A stretch of DNA of 64,000 bases. It comes from Microbacterium terregens. GTDB lineage: Bacteria > Pseudomonadota > Alphaproteobacteria > Sphingomonadales > Sphingomonadaceae. The DNA lies in NCBI RefSeq assembly GCF_027922045.1, contig NZ_BSEX01000001.1, positions 73,777-137,776 on the forward strand, in the 5' to 3' direction. This document shows, one piece after another, positions 7,794-16,506 of the stretch (the stretch's first letter is position 1; each line of letters begins with the position of its first letter). The position numbers were made by a program, and so were the translations under genes. Below the pieces are notes generated by a model that saw only the letters and a program-made list of their open reading frames with translations, was not told the DNA's origin and ran no database searches.

Positions 7794-8918
7794 GTGACAG
7801 ACGTCGTCGAACTTACCAAGGCCCTGATCGCCGCCGAGAGCGTGACCCCCGCCCGCGGTCCGGTGTTCGATGTGCTGGAAGCCGCGCTGCTCCCGCTTGG
7901 CTTTGACGTCGACCGCTTCGTCTGCGGCGAGGCTCCGGACGGGCCGGTCGAGAACCTGATCGCCGTCCGCGGCAGCGGCGGCCGCCACCTGGCGTTCGCC
8001 GGCCACGTGGACGTGGTTCCGGCGGGCGACGGCTGGACCGCCGGGCCCTTTTCGGGGGAGGAGCGCGGAGGACTGGTCTACGGGCGCGGTGCAGTCGACA
8101 TGAAGGGCGCCGTCGCCGCGTTCGTCGCCGCCTGCGCCCAAGTGCCGGCCGACGCAGGTACGCTGTCGCTGCTGATTACCGGCGACGAGGAAGGCCCCGC
8201 GATCTTCGGCACCCGCGCGATCATCGATCGCATGGCCGCGCGCGGCCTGGCACCGGATCTCTGCCTGGTCGGCGAGCCCACCTCCACCGCCCGGCTGGGC
8301 GACATGATCAAGATCGGCCGGCGCGGGTCGGTCAACATCTGGATCGACGTGCACGGCCGGCAGGGGCACGTCGCCTACCCGCACCTTGCCGACAATCCGA
8401 TTTCCCGCCTCGTCGGCGCGCTTGCGGAGATCGAGGCGCTGGTGCTCGACGAGGGAACCCACTGGTTCCAGTCGTCGAATATCGAGGTGACCGACCTCGA
8501 CGTCGGCAACCCGGCCACCAACGTTATCCCGGGCCGGGCAGCTGCACGGCTGTCCATCCGCTTCAACGACCTGCATCGTGGCGACGCGCTGATCGAGCGG
8601 GTTCGCGCGATCGTGGCGCGACACGCGCCCGATTCGCAGGTGATCGGCAAGGTCTCGGGCGAGGCGTTCCTGACCCCGCCGGGCGCCTTCTCGACCCTCG
8701 TCGCCGAAGCGATCCGTGAGCACACCGGCCTCACGCCGGAGCTTTCGACCACGGGCGGCACCTCGGACGCGCGCTTCCTCTCCAGGCTTTGCCCGACGGT
8801 CGAGTTCGGGCTGCTGAACGCGACCATGCACAAGCTCGACGAGGCTGTGCCGGTGGAAGATTTGCGCAGCCTGCAGGCGATCTACGCGACCTTGGCACGG
8901 CGCGCGCTCGACGCCTAG
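7794..8918 (+). CDS. dapE: succinyl-diaminopimelate desuccinylase
   Basis: A 374-residue M20-family di-zinc hydrolase that removes succinate from N-succinyl-LL-diaminopimelate in lysine and peptidoglycan-precursor synthesis. Metal-binding and catalytic motifs are FAGHVDVVPAGD, GRGAVDMKGAVAAF, the catalytic pair in TGDEEGPAIFGT, and a C-terminal His in NATMHKLDE. The dimerisation domain RRGSVNIWIDVHGRQGHVAYPH is typical. The GTG at 7794 is preferred over an in-frame ATG at 7740 because GAGGGA precedes it and the upstream part overlaps the cupin gene. The stop overlaps the convergent GGDEF-EAL gene by 4 nt (CTAG). Confidence 0.94.
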   Translation: MTDVVELTKALIAAESVTPARGPVFDVLEAALLPLGFDVDRFVCGEAPDGPVENLIAVRGSGGRHLAFAGHVDVVPAGDGWTAGPFSGEERGGLVYGRGAVDMKGAVAAFVAACAQVPADAGTLSLLITGDEEGPAIFGTRAIIDRMAARGLAPDLCLVGEPTSTARLGDMIKIGRRGSVNIWIDVHGRQGHVAYPHLADNPISRLVGALAEIEALVLDEGTHWFQSSNIEVTDLDVGNPATNVIPGRAAARLSIRFNDLHRGDALIERVRAIVARHAPDSQVIGKVSGEAFLTPPGAFSTLVAEAIREHTGLTPELSTTGGTSDARFLSRLCPTVEFGLLNATMHKLDEAVPVEDLRSLQAIYATLARRALDA

Positions 8919-10600
8919 CTGGCGAGTCGCCGCCCCGCCGCGGGCGAACCGAGCCAGTCGAGGAACGCCGCCTCCTCCATGGGCGCGGCGATCGCATAGC
9001 CCTGCAGCACGTCGCAACCGATCATGCGCAGGATCTTCGCCTGGTCCGCGCTCTCGATCCCTTCGGCAACCGCCGTGCAGCCGAGCCCGTGGACCAGCCC
9101 CACCAGCGCCTGGGCGATCGCCCTCGCCTCCTCGCTCTGCGCCACATGGATGGTGAGCGCCCGGTCGAGCTTGACCCGATCGATCGGAAGCTCGCGCAAC
9201 CGCGCGATGCTCGAAAAGCCCGTGCCGAAATCATCGAGAGCGATGCTGGCGCCATCGCCCCGCAGCAGCGTCACCGCGTCCAGCGCGTCCTCGCTGCACC
9301 CCATCAGCAGCGACTCCTTGAGTTCCAGCTCGAGCATCGAGGCGGGCGCGCCGGCACTTGCGACCGCATCGCGCAGCTTGCGCACGAAGCTGGCATGGTC
9401 GAGCTCGCGCGCGCTGATGTTGACGCTCAGCCGGTGGCGGATCCCCTTCGCGTGCCAGCGCCCGATGGTGGCCGCCACGTCCTGGACGATCCGGTCGCCC
9501 AGTTCGATGATCAGCCCCGTCTCCTCTGCGCACGGCAGGAAGCTGCCCGGCAGGCGCATGCCGTCCGGATGGTGCCACCGCACCAGCGCCTCGGCACCGC
9601 AGGCGGAGCCGGTCGCGGCCAACACCTGGGGCTGGAACACCAAGCCGAACTCACCTCGGTCGATACCGGCGCGCAACTCCTGTTCCAGCGCCTTGCGCGC
9701 GGCCAGCCCGGCGGCAAGCGTTGCGTCGAAGGCGTGGACCTGCCCCCGCCCGCCAGCCTTTGCGGCATACATCGCGATGTCGGCGGCGCGGGTCAGGTCC
9801 ACGAAGCTGGTGCCGTGCACCGGCCATTGCGCGATGCCGATCGAGGCACCGGCCTGGATCTCCCCGCCGTGAAACCGATGCGCTCCGGCGAGCACGTTGA
9901 GAATGCCCAGCGCGGCACGTTTTGGTTCCTTTGCGGCCTGGCCACAGAGCAGGATGTTGAACTCGTCGCCTCCCAGCCGCCCCACGATGGGCTGCTCCTC
10001 TACCAGCCCGCCTGAAAGATGCTCCGCTGCCTGGCGAAGGCGCTGCCCGACCTGCGCCAGCAGCAAGTCGCCGGTCGCATGGCCATAGGTGTCGTTGACC
10101 GCCTTGAATCGGTCGAGATCCAGGAACAGCAGCGCGGCCGGCGGGCTCGGCTGCATCCGCGCCAGCCGCTCCAGCCGTTCCTCGACGAGTTGCTGGAAAT
10201 GGGACCGGTTGGGCAGCTCGGTCACCGTGTCGATCTGCGCAGCGCGCTCCACCGCGGCCAGCGTCGTGCGCAACTGCTCGAACAGCGCCTGCATGGCGCG
10301 GGCAAGGCTCGGTACGAAACTCCAGACCTCCCGCGGGATCGGGCTCTGGAGATCGCCCCGCGTCGCCTTGCTCAGCCGCAGGATCGCCTCGTCCACAGCG
10401 CCCGCGGTGGTGGAGACGTGGCGTTCGGCCGACGCCCAGCACATGGTCGCACACACCACCGCCGGGATCAGCGCGCTCGACGCGGTCAGTGCGTCCAGCC
10501 GCCCGTGGGTGGTCGCCAGGAGAGCGAGAAAGAAGCTGACGGCGCCTGCGCAGGCGGCGAACACGATCGCACGGCGCTTGAGCGACTTGGCGTGCAGCAA
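8915..10600 (-). CDS. membrane GGDEF-EAL protein (c-di-GMP turnover)
   Basis: A 561-residue protein that makes and/or degrades cyclic di-GMP. Two N-terminal membrane segments (about residues 11-29 and 37-54) and a HAMP-like helical stretch precede a GGDEF domain with intact RLGGDEF (about residue 205). No RxxD inhibitory site is visible five residues before it. The EAL domain follows from about residue 320 with GAEALVRW, NISAREL, LELKES, DDFGTGFSS, KLDRAL and AEGIES, so the phosphodiesterase residues appear complete. There is no periplasmic sensor domain, so any input must act through the membrane or coiled-coil part. It starts with TTG preceded by AGGGAG. Confidence 0.9.
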   Translation of the reverse strand: MLHAKSLKRRAIVFAACAGAVSFFLALLATTHGRLDALTASSALIPAVVCATMCWASAERHVSTTAGAVDEAILRLSKATRGDLQSPIPREVWSFVPSLARAMQALFEQLRTTLAAVERAAQIDTVTELPNRSHFQQLVEERLERLARMQPSPPAALLFLDLDRFKAVNDTYGHATGDLLLAQVGQRLRQAAEHLSGGLVEEQPIVGRLGGDEFNILLCGQAAKEPKRAALGILNVLAGAHRFHGGEIQAGASIGIAQWPVHGTSFVDLTRAADIAMYAAKAGGRGQVHAFDATLAAGLAARKALEQELRAGIDRGEFGLVFQPQVLAATGSACGAEALVRWHHPDGMRLPGSFLPCAEETGLIIELGDRIVQDVAATIGRWHAKGIRHRLSVNISARELDHASFVRKLRDAVASAGAPASMLELELKESLLMGCSEDALDAVTLLRGDGASIALDDFGTGFSSIARLRELPIDRVKLDRALTIHVAQSEEARAIAQALVGLVHGLGCTAVAEGIESADQAKILRMIGCDVLQGYAIAAPMEEAAFLDWLGSPAAGRRLAS

Positions 10601-10661
10601 CTCAAACGTCTCCCTTCTGCGCGTTCATGAAACGACACAGTGTGGGCGAAAGAGTTAAATT

Positions 10662-11237
10662 TCAGCGCCCATGCGTAACCGACCGACGTAAAATTACGTA
10701 GAGGGCGCCTGCGCCGCCATGGCGGGGATGCGCACCCCGCACCGCCGCGATGCGATCCGCATGCCGGGACGCGGCGAGCCAGTCGGGCACGGCCGCACGG
10801 ATCGCGCCCCTGGCGAAGGGGCGCTCCGCATCGGGGCGTGGCGCACGTCCCGTCACCAGCAGCAGCACGCGATCGCCGCGGGCGATCGACCGTTCCAGCG
10901 CCCGGTCTAGCATCGCATGTGCCGAGGCCAGGCTGTGGCCGTGCAGGTCGAAACTGCTGTCGGGCGAGACGAGGCCGCGCGAGAGCCGGCGATCCCAGCT
11001 GCCGTCGAGGAGATTGCATACCGCGGGGGCCGGAGCCTGCACCGCCGCCGGCTGGCGCAGCGGCGGGACCCGGCCACGTGGCGGCTTCGGCTTCGGCTCG
11101 GGGATCGGTGGCGGCGGAAGCGGCTTGGGCTTGGGCTTGGGCTTGGGCTTGGCCGGCGTGGCGTGCAGCGGTCTCAGGCCCGCGGTGACCCGCGCCCAGA
11201 GCGCCGCCTCGCCCTCGCTAAGGCGTCGGCCGGCCAC
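10662..11237 (-). CDS. Smr-domain protein
   Basis: A 191-residue protein with a low-complexity KP/PP linker (residues about 30-58) and a C-terminal Smr domain with the signatures DLHGHSLASAHAMLDRAL, VLLLVTGR and the terminal GALYVILRR. Smr domains, named for MutS2, act as nicking or RNA-cleaving endonucleases; the conserved DLHG core is present. The HGxG segment appears as HPRHGGAGAL. It overlaps the upstream mltA gene by 20 nt, and both follow the Tim44-like gene, so the three form a likely operon. Next to the stop an inverted repeat ACGTAA/TTACGT (about 10685-10698) lies inside the coding region. Confidence 0.85.
   Translation of the reverse strand: MAGRRLSEGEAALWARVTAGLRPLHATPAKPKPKPKPKPLPPPPIPEPKPKPPRGRVPPLRQPAAVQAPAPAVCNLLDGSWDRRLSRGLVSPDSSFDLHGHSLASAHAMLDRALERSIARGDRVLLLVTGRAPRPDAERPFARGAIRAAVPDWLAASRHADRIAAVRGAHPRHGGAGALYVILRRSVTHGR
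11122..11151 (+). repeat. five tandem copies of GGCTTG
   Basis: Five perfect hexamers, encoding alternating Lys-Pro on the minus strand in the linker of the Smr protein. Because the unit is 6 nt, gain or loss of copies changes linker length without changing frame. Confidence 0.9.
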
Positions 11238-12498
11238 CGCGCCCTGCGTTCAATCGCGCCACCGCACCCCGGGGGAGCAGCACGAAGGCGGTGCCGCGCG
11301 CGGACATGCCGCCCGCGATCGCTCGCGCCTCGTCCCCGGCGCCCCAGAAGGTGTCGAAGCGGTTGGCGCCCTTGATCGCGCCGCCGGTGTCCTGCGCGAC
11401 CCAGAGGCCGGACGCATCGGTGCGATCCATCGACAGGAACACCGGCGCGCCCAGCGGCACGAACTTCGGATCCGCCGCCACGCTCGCCTGCCCAGTGACC
11501 GGAACGCCCAGGGCGCCGAGCGGCCCCGCGCCCGTCAGCTCGCGGAAGAACACGAAGCTCTTGTTCTCGCGCATGATCGCGCGGCCCTCGGCAGGATGCG
11601 CACGCAGCCATGCGACGATGCCCTGCATCGAGGACTGGCCCGGCCCGAGCAGGCCACGGTCCTTCATCAGCTTGCCGATGCCGGTATAGTCGCGCCCGTT
11701 CTGGCCGGCGTAGCCGATCCGCATGACCGACCCGTCCGGCAGCCGCAGGCGACCCGAGCCCTGGACCTGGAGGAAGAAGAACTCGATCGGGTCCGCCGCC
11801 CAGCCGATCTCCAGGCCGCGGCCTTCGAGCGCGCCTTCCTCGATCTGGGTGCGGTCGTAATAGGGAACGAAGCTGCTGCCCTCGACCCGGCCGCGGATGC
11901 GCTTACCCTTGTACGCGTCCGAAAAAAGGCCGAGGTCGACTTCGACCAGATCGCTGGGCTTCGCATAGACGGGCACGTCATAGCCGTGCTCGCGCCGGCG
12001 GGATCCGGCGATCTCGGGCTCGAAATAGCCGGTCGCGAACGCGCGGCCCTCACCCACCTGGGCGGGCTCGAACTGGGTCGCGAAGAACTGCATCGCCCCG
12101 CCTGCCGGCACCGTCGCTGCGGCGTTGCAGGCGGCGGCCCAGTCGCCGGGCTGCGTCAGGCCGCTCGCATCGGTGCGGCGGACGAGCGAAGGGCAGCTGA
12201 TGCGGAAGGCCGCGAGCGCCCGCTCGGCACTCTCCGGCGTGATCGGCAAGCTGGCCGGTCCGGCAAGGACGCCGCTCGCAGCTGCAGTCACCGCGCCCGC
12301 GACCGGGGCGACCGCAGCCGGTGCCATCGGCGTCGCCGCCACCGGCTGCCGCACGGGAAGGGCGGTCGACGGCGGCCGCGTGGCGGAAGGCCGCGCCGGC
12401 GCTGGCGCGGTCTCCATGCCGCGCGGTACGATGGTGTTCGAACAACCTGCCAGCAGCACCGCCAGTGCCGCCGCCCCCCACATCCGCATCGAGGTCAC
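11218..12498 (-). CDS. mltA: membrane-bound lytic murein transglycosylase A
   Basis: A 426-residue lipoprotein with signal and lipobox LLAGC at about residue 19, a Pro/Ala-rich linker, then the MltA domain (FATGYFEPEIAGSRR, YYDRTQIEEGALEGRG, FFFLQVQGSGRLRLPDG) and a C-terminal 3D (Asp-Asp-Asp) barrel with WVAQDTGGAIKGANRFD and FWGAGDEAR. MltA cleaves peptidoglycan glycan strands, forming 1,6-anhydromuramyl ends. The catalytic Asp lies in the barrel segment DTGG...RFD. It is translationally linked to the Tim44-like gene (4-nt overlap at its start) and to the Smr gene. Confidence 0.93.
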   Translation of the reverse strand: MTSMRMWGAAALAVLLAGCSNTIVPRGMETAPAPARPSATRPPSTALPVRQPVAATPMAPAAVAPVAGAVTAAASGVLAGPASLPITPESAERALAAFRISCPSLVRRTDASGLTQPGDWAAACNAAATVPAGGAMQFFATQFEPAQVGEGRAFATGYFEPEIAGSRRREHGYDVPVYAKPSDLVEVDLGLFSDAYKGKRIRGRVEGSSFVPYYDRTQIEEGALEGRGLEIGWAADPIEFFFLQVQGSGRLRLPDGSVMRIGYAGQNGRDYTGIGKLMKDRGLLGPGQSSMQGIVAWLRAHPAEGRAIMRENKSFVFFRELTGAGPLGALGVPVTGQASVAADPKFVPLGAPVFLSMDRTDASGLWVAQDTGGAIKGANRFDTFWGAGDEARAIAGGMSARGTAFVLLPRGAVARLNAGRGGRPTP

Positions 12499-13169
12499 GC
12501 CTCGTCAGTGTCGGCAAGCTTCCAGTTCGGATCGCCGCTCTTGAGCATCCGTGCGAAGGTCCAGACGTCGTGCGTCTCGACCGCGTCCGTCAGCGAACCG
12601 GCGACCACCTGGCCCTCCGCGTCGCGCGTGACGGCCGCGATGTCGGCGTCGAAGCGCACCGTGACGCGGGCGAGGCCGCCGGCGACACTCGCGTCGCTGA
12701 TCACCGCGCGCTCGATCGACACCAGCCGGTTGTCCAGCGTGTGGCCGGCTTCCTCGCGCGCTTCGATCGCGGCCGCGAACGACGTCTGCACCTCGGCCTC
12801 GGTGAGCCAGGCGAGGGTATCGCGGTCGCCCTTCCAGAAGGCTTCCAGGATCATGCGGTAGGCGGACTTGGCACCTTCCAGGAACTCGGCGACGTCGAAG
12901 GTCGGGTCGCTGGCGACGATGGCGCGCAGGCCGTTCTCGGCCGCGGGCTCGACATGGCGCTGGGTGACGTCGCGCGGCTCCGGCTGCACATCGATCGTGC
13001 GGGGCACCGGCGGCACGCCGACGCGCTCCTCGGCGGGGCGGGCGAGCGGCTGTTCATGGCCGGTGCGCTTGCCCAGCACCGCGTAGAGACGCAGTGCGAG
13101 GAACCCCGCGACCATTCCCAGAAGAACAACGACCAGCACTTCGCCTCCCAAATCTGACGCGATCAACAT
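12495..13169 (-). CDS. Tim44-like domain protein
   Basis: A 224-residue protein with one N-terminal membrane segment (EVLVVVLLGMVAGFLALRLY), a charged linker and a C-terminal Tim44/NTF2-like domain (FLEGAKSAYRMILEAFWKGDRDTLAWL through VETHDVWTFARML). In mitochondria Tim44 recruits the import motor; bacterial relatives (TimA) are found in alphaproteobacteria and may have a membrane or protein-transport role. The start at 13169 places the membrane segment at the N-terminus. It lies opposite secB and heads the Tim44-mltA-smr operon, the arrangement often seen in sphingomonads and relatives. Confidence 0.87.
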   Translation of the reverse strand: MLIASDLGGEVLVVVLLGMVAGFLALRLYAVLGKRTGHEQPLARPAEERVGVPPVPRTIDVQPEPRDVTQRHVEPAAENGLRAIVASDPTFDVAEFLEGAKSAYRMILEAFWKGDRDTLAWLTEAEVQTSFAAAIEAREEAGHTLDNRLVSIERAVISDASVAGGLARVTVRFDADIAAVTRDAEGQVVAGSLTDAVETHDVWTFARMLKSGDPNWKLADTDEA

Positions 13170-13311
13170 AGGGGCAAGCAGTGCCAGTTTCAAATGGCTG
13201 CGGGCGGTCCATCGCACGGGCGCCGCCGTTGAACTGGCGCCGATCGCCTGCTAGGCGCCGAGCCGAAAAACGCGGCAGGCCGCAAAGCTATCCTTCAGCA
13301 AGGAAATTCCC

Positions 13312-13827
13312 ATGGACGACCAGAACGACGCCGGCCTCGACGAGAGCTTCGCCAACGGTGCCGACACCCAGCCGCAGGTCGGCGTCCTTTCGCAATATGT
13401 GAAGGATCTGTCGTTCGAGAACCCGAACGCGCCGGGCATCTACCAGGTGCAGGGCCAGCCGAAATTGGACGTGCAGTTCAACATCGGCGCCACCACCGTC
13501 GGCGACGGTGTTCATGAGGTGGTGCTCAAGATCGAGGCCCGCGCCGACGTCGAGGGTCAGGCGCTGTACCTCATCGAGCTGAGCTATGCCGGCCTGTTCG
13601 GCCTGCGCAACATCCCGGACGAGCACCTCCAGCCGTTCCTGCTGGCCGAAGCGCCGCGCATCATCTTCCCGTTCGCGCGCCGCGTGCTCGCCGATGCGGT
13701 CCGCGACGGCGGCTTCCCGCCGCTGATGCTGGAGCCGATCGACTTCGGCGCGCTCTACATGCAGCAGGCGGCGGCCGCTGCCGGCGAACTGTCGGGCAAC
13801 GCTGCCGGCACCATCGGCCACGCCTGA
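13312..13827 (+). CDS. secB: protein-export chaperone SecB
   Basis: A 171-residue SecB with the conserved core VKDLSFENPNAP, KLDVQFNIGA, LIELSYAGLFGL and APRIIFPFARRVLADAVRDGGFPPLMLEPIDF. SecB tetramers hold unfolded precursors and hand them to SecA. The N-terminal acidic leader and the long Ala/Gly-rich tail are the usual variable parts. AGGAAATTCCC precedes the ATG. It is divergent from the Tim44-like gene. Confidence 0.97.
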   Translation: MDDQNDAGLDESFANGADTQPQVGVLSQYVKDLSFENPNAPGIYQVQGQPKLDVQFNIGATTVGDGVHEVVLKIEARADVEGQALYLIELSYAGLFGLRNIPDEHLQPFLLAEAPRIIFPFARRVLADAVRDGGFPPLMLEPIDFGALYMQQAAAAAGELSGNAAGTIGHA

Positions 13828-13868
13828 TCCTTGACCTGCGGACGGGCTGACCAAGGCGGCTGACCGGA

Positions 13869-15431
13869 ATGAAGCTCGTTCGCACACTCGGCTCGGTTGG
13901 AGGGCTCACGCTCGCCAGCCGGGTCCTGGCGCTGGTGCGCGATTCGCTGCAGGCACGCTATGTGGGGGCGAGCTTCGCCTCCGACGCCTTCACCATCGCG
14001 TTCCGCCTGCCCAACATGTTCCGCGCGCTGTTCGCGGAAGGCGCGTTCAACGCCGCCTTCATCCCCATGTTCAACCGCAAGGTCGGCGAGACCGGTGATC
14101 TTTCGGCGGGGCTCGACTTCGCAGAGCGCGCGCTGTCGATGCTGTTCGCGGTGCTGCTGGGCTTCACCGCGATCATGCTGGCTGCCGCCTGGCCGATCAC
14201 CTGGGCGATGTCGCTCGGCTTCAACAACGCTACGCCCGACCAGTTCGCCTTTGCGGTCCAGCTGTCGCGGATCACCATCCCCTATCTGATGCTGATCTCG
14301 CTGGCCTCGCTGCTCGGCGGCATTCTCAACTCGCTCGACAAGTTCTGGGTGAACGCCGCCGCGCCGATCCTGCTCAACATCGCGATGGTCACCGCGCTCG
14401 TCTTCTTCAACGGCGATCCGTACGAGACCGCGCGCGCGCAGGCCGTCGCGGTTCCGATCGGCGGCCTCTTGCAGCTCGCCTGGCTGGCGCTCGCCTGCCG
14501 CCGCGCCGGCGTGTCGCTGCGCCCACGCCTGCCCCGCGTCGATCCGGAAGTGAAGCGGCTGATGAAGCTGATCCTCCCGGCTGCGATGGGAGCCGGTGCG
14601 TCGCAGGTGAACCTGCTGATCTCCAGCGCGCTGGCAGCCCGGCTGCTCGCGGCCGGGTCGATCTCCTACATCTATTATGCCGACCGGCTGAACCAGCTGC
14701 CGCTGGGGCTGATCGGTATCGGGCTCGGCACCATTCTCCTCCCCACCATCTCGCGCCTGCTGGGGGCCGGGCGCGAGGCGGAGGCGATGGAGACGCAGAA
14801 CCGCGGCACCGAGCTCGCGCTGTTCCTGACGCTGCCGGCAATGGTGGCGCTGATCGTCGCCGCCGAGCCGATCGTGCGCGGGCTCTTCCAGTATGGCGCG
14901 TTCGACGCGGCCGACACGCGCGCCTGCGCCTGGGCGCTCGCCGGCTTTTCGGTCGGCCTGCCCTCCTATGTGCTCGTCAAGGTGCTGACGCCCGGCTTCT
15001 ACGCGCGCCAGGATACGCGTACGCCGGTGCGCTACGCGATGTGGTCGGTGGGCGTGAACATCGTCGCCAACATCATCCTGATCCCGCTGCTGGGCCATGT
15101 CGGGCCGCCGCTCGCCACCGCCCTCGCCTCCACCGTCAACGTAGCCATGCTGTACCGCACGCTTCGCAAGCGCGGGCATTTCGCCGTCGACGCGCAACTG
15201 CGCCGCCGCCTTCCCCGCCTCGCCGTCGCGGCGCTGCTGATGGGGGCAGCCGTGTTCGGTCTGGAGAGCCTGCTCGACCCGTATCTGGTCGGTCCGATGG
15301 CCATGCGGTACGCAGCCCTCGTGGTGCTGGTCGGAACCGGCTGCGCGATCTATGGACTGGCCTGCTTCGTCACCGGCGCGTTCCGGGTGGCGGACGTGAA
15401 GGCGCTGATTCGGCGCCGCAGCACCAACTGA
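13869..15431 (+). CDS. murJ: lipid II flippase MurJ
   Basis: A 520-residue polytopic protein of the MOP superfamily with about 14 membrane segments. It starts KLVRTLGSVGGLTLASRVLALVRD and has the conserved FRLPNMFRALFAEGAFNAAFIP segment typical of MurJ/MviN. It flips the undecaprenyl-linked peptidoglycan precursor to the periplasmic face. Length and landmarks are complete. It follows secB by 41 nt and precedes trpS by 39 nt on the same strand. Confidence 0.96.
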   Translation: MKLVRTLGSVGGLTLASRVLALVRDSLQARYVGASFASDAFTIAFRLPNMFRALFAEGAFNAAFIPMFNRKVGETGDLSAGLDFAERALSMLFAVLLGFTAIMLAAAWPITWAMSLGFNNATPDQFAFAVQLSRITIPYLMLISLASLLGGILNSLDKFWVNAAAPILLNIAMVTALVFFNGDPYETARAQAVAVPIGGLLQLAWLALACRRAGVSLRPRLPRVDPEVKRLMKLILPAAMGAGASQVNLLISSALAARLLAAGSISYIYYADRLNQLPLGLIGIGLGTILLPTISRLLGAGREAEAMETQNRGTELALFLTLPAMVALIVAAEPIVRGLFQYGAFDAADTRACAWALAGFSVGLPSYVLVKVLTPGFYARQDTRTPVRYAMWSVGVNIVANIILIPLLGHVGPPLATALASTVNVAMLYRTLRKRGHFAVDAQLRRRLPRLAVAALLMGAAVFGLESLLDPYLVGPMAMRYAALVVLVGTGCAIYGLACFVTGAFRVADVKALIRRRSTN

Positions 15432-15470
15432 TCGGCGGCCGCTGCACCGCCCAAGCGCAAGGACCACAAG

Positions 15471-16475
15471 ATGCGTGTCGTCTCCGGCATCCAGACCACC
15501 GGCAATCTGCACCTCGGCAACTATCTGGGCGCCATCAAGCAGTGGGTGGCGATGCAGGACGCCATGCAGCCGGGCGACGACTGCCTGTTCTTCCTGGCCG
15601 ATCTCCATGCGCTGACCGTCACGCAGGATCCCAAGGAACTCGCCGACAACACGATCGGTATGGCCGCCACGCTGCTCGCGGCCGGCATCGATCCCGACCG
15701 CTCGATCCTGTTCAACCAGGCGCGTGTGCCTGCGCACAGCGAGCTGTGCTGGCTGCTGATGGGCACCGCCCGCATGGGCTGGCTCAACCGCATGACCCAG
15801 TGGAAGGACAAGGCCGGCAAGAACCGGGAGGGCGCGAGCGCGGGGCTGTTCACCTATCCGGTGCTCCAGGCCGCGGACATCCTCGCCTACAAGGCGACGC
15901 ACGTGCCGGTGGGCGAGGACCAGAAGCAGCATCTGGAGCTGGCGCGCGACATCGCGACCAAGTTCAACACCGACACCGGCGTAGAGCTTTTCCCGCTGCC
16001 CGATCCGCTGATCTCGGCCGCCGCGCCGCGCATCATGAGCTTGCGCGACGGCACGGCCAAGATGTCCAAGTCCGATCCGTCGGACATGAGCCGCATCAAC
16101 CTGATCGACGACGATGACACCATCGCCGCCAAGTTCCGCAAGGCGCGCACCGATCCGGATCCCCTGCCCGACAGCTTCGACGGCCTCGAAGGCCGGGCCG
16201 AGGCGAAGAACCTCGTCACCATCTATGCGGCACTCGCGGACGCGACGCCGCAGTCGGTGGTGGAGCAATACGCCGGCCAGGGCTTCGGGACGTTCAAGCC
16301 TGCCCTGGCGGATCTGGCCGTTGCCGTGCTCGGCCCGATCCGGGATCGCCTGACCCGGCTGCTGGACGACCGTGACACGGTCTCGGCCGCCCTCGCCAAG
16401 GGTGCGGACAAGGCGACGGCGCTTGCCGCTCCGACGCTGCGGTCGGCTCAGGAGGCTCTGGGCCTGCAGGTCTGA
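15471..16475 (+). CDS. trpS: tryptophanyl-tRNA synthetase
   Basis: A 334-residue class I aminoacyl-tRNA synthetase. The nucleotide-binding HIGH-type motif is SGIQTTGNLHLGNYLGA at the N-terminus and the second signature is KMSKSDPSD at about residue 196. The tryptophan pocket segment (AADILAYKATHVPVGEDQKQHLELARD) is standard. AAGGA sits 7 nt before the ATG. Full length and unremarkable. It converges on the SDR gene with a 31-nt gap. Confidence 0.97.
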   Translation: MRVVSGIQTTGNLHLGNYLGAIKQWVAMQDAMQPGDDCLFFLADLHALTVTQDPKELADNTIGMAATLLAAGIDPDRSILFNQARVPAHSELCWLLMGTARMGWLNRMTQWKDKAGKNREGASAGLFTYPVLQAADILAYKATHVPVGEDQKQHLELARDIATKFNTDTGVELFPLPDPLISAAAPRIMSLRDGTAKMSKSDPSDMSRINLIDDDDTIAAKFRKARTDPDPLPDSFDGLEGRAEAKNLVTIYAALADATPQSVVEQYAGQGFGTFKPALADLAVAVLGPIRDRLTRLLDDRDTVSAALAKGADKATALAAPTLRSAQEALGLQV

Positions 16476-16506
16476 GCCGACCCTGCTCCACGTCGGCCGG
16501 CGTCCC

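Noticed and set aside
13755..16268. An 837-codon frame opposite murJ and trpS
   Set aside because: Same cause: antisense frame of GC-rich genes without any recognisable motif.
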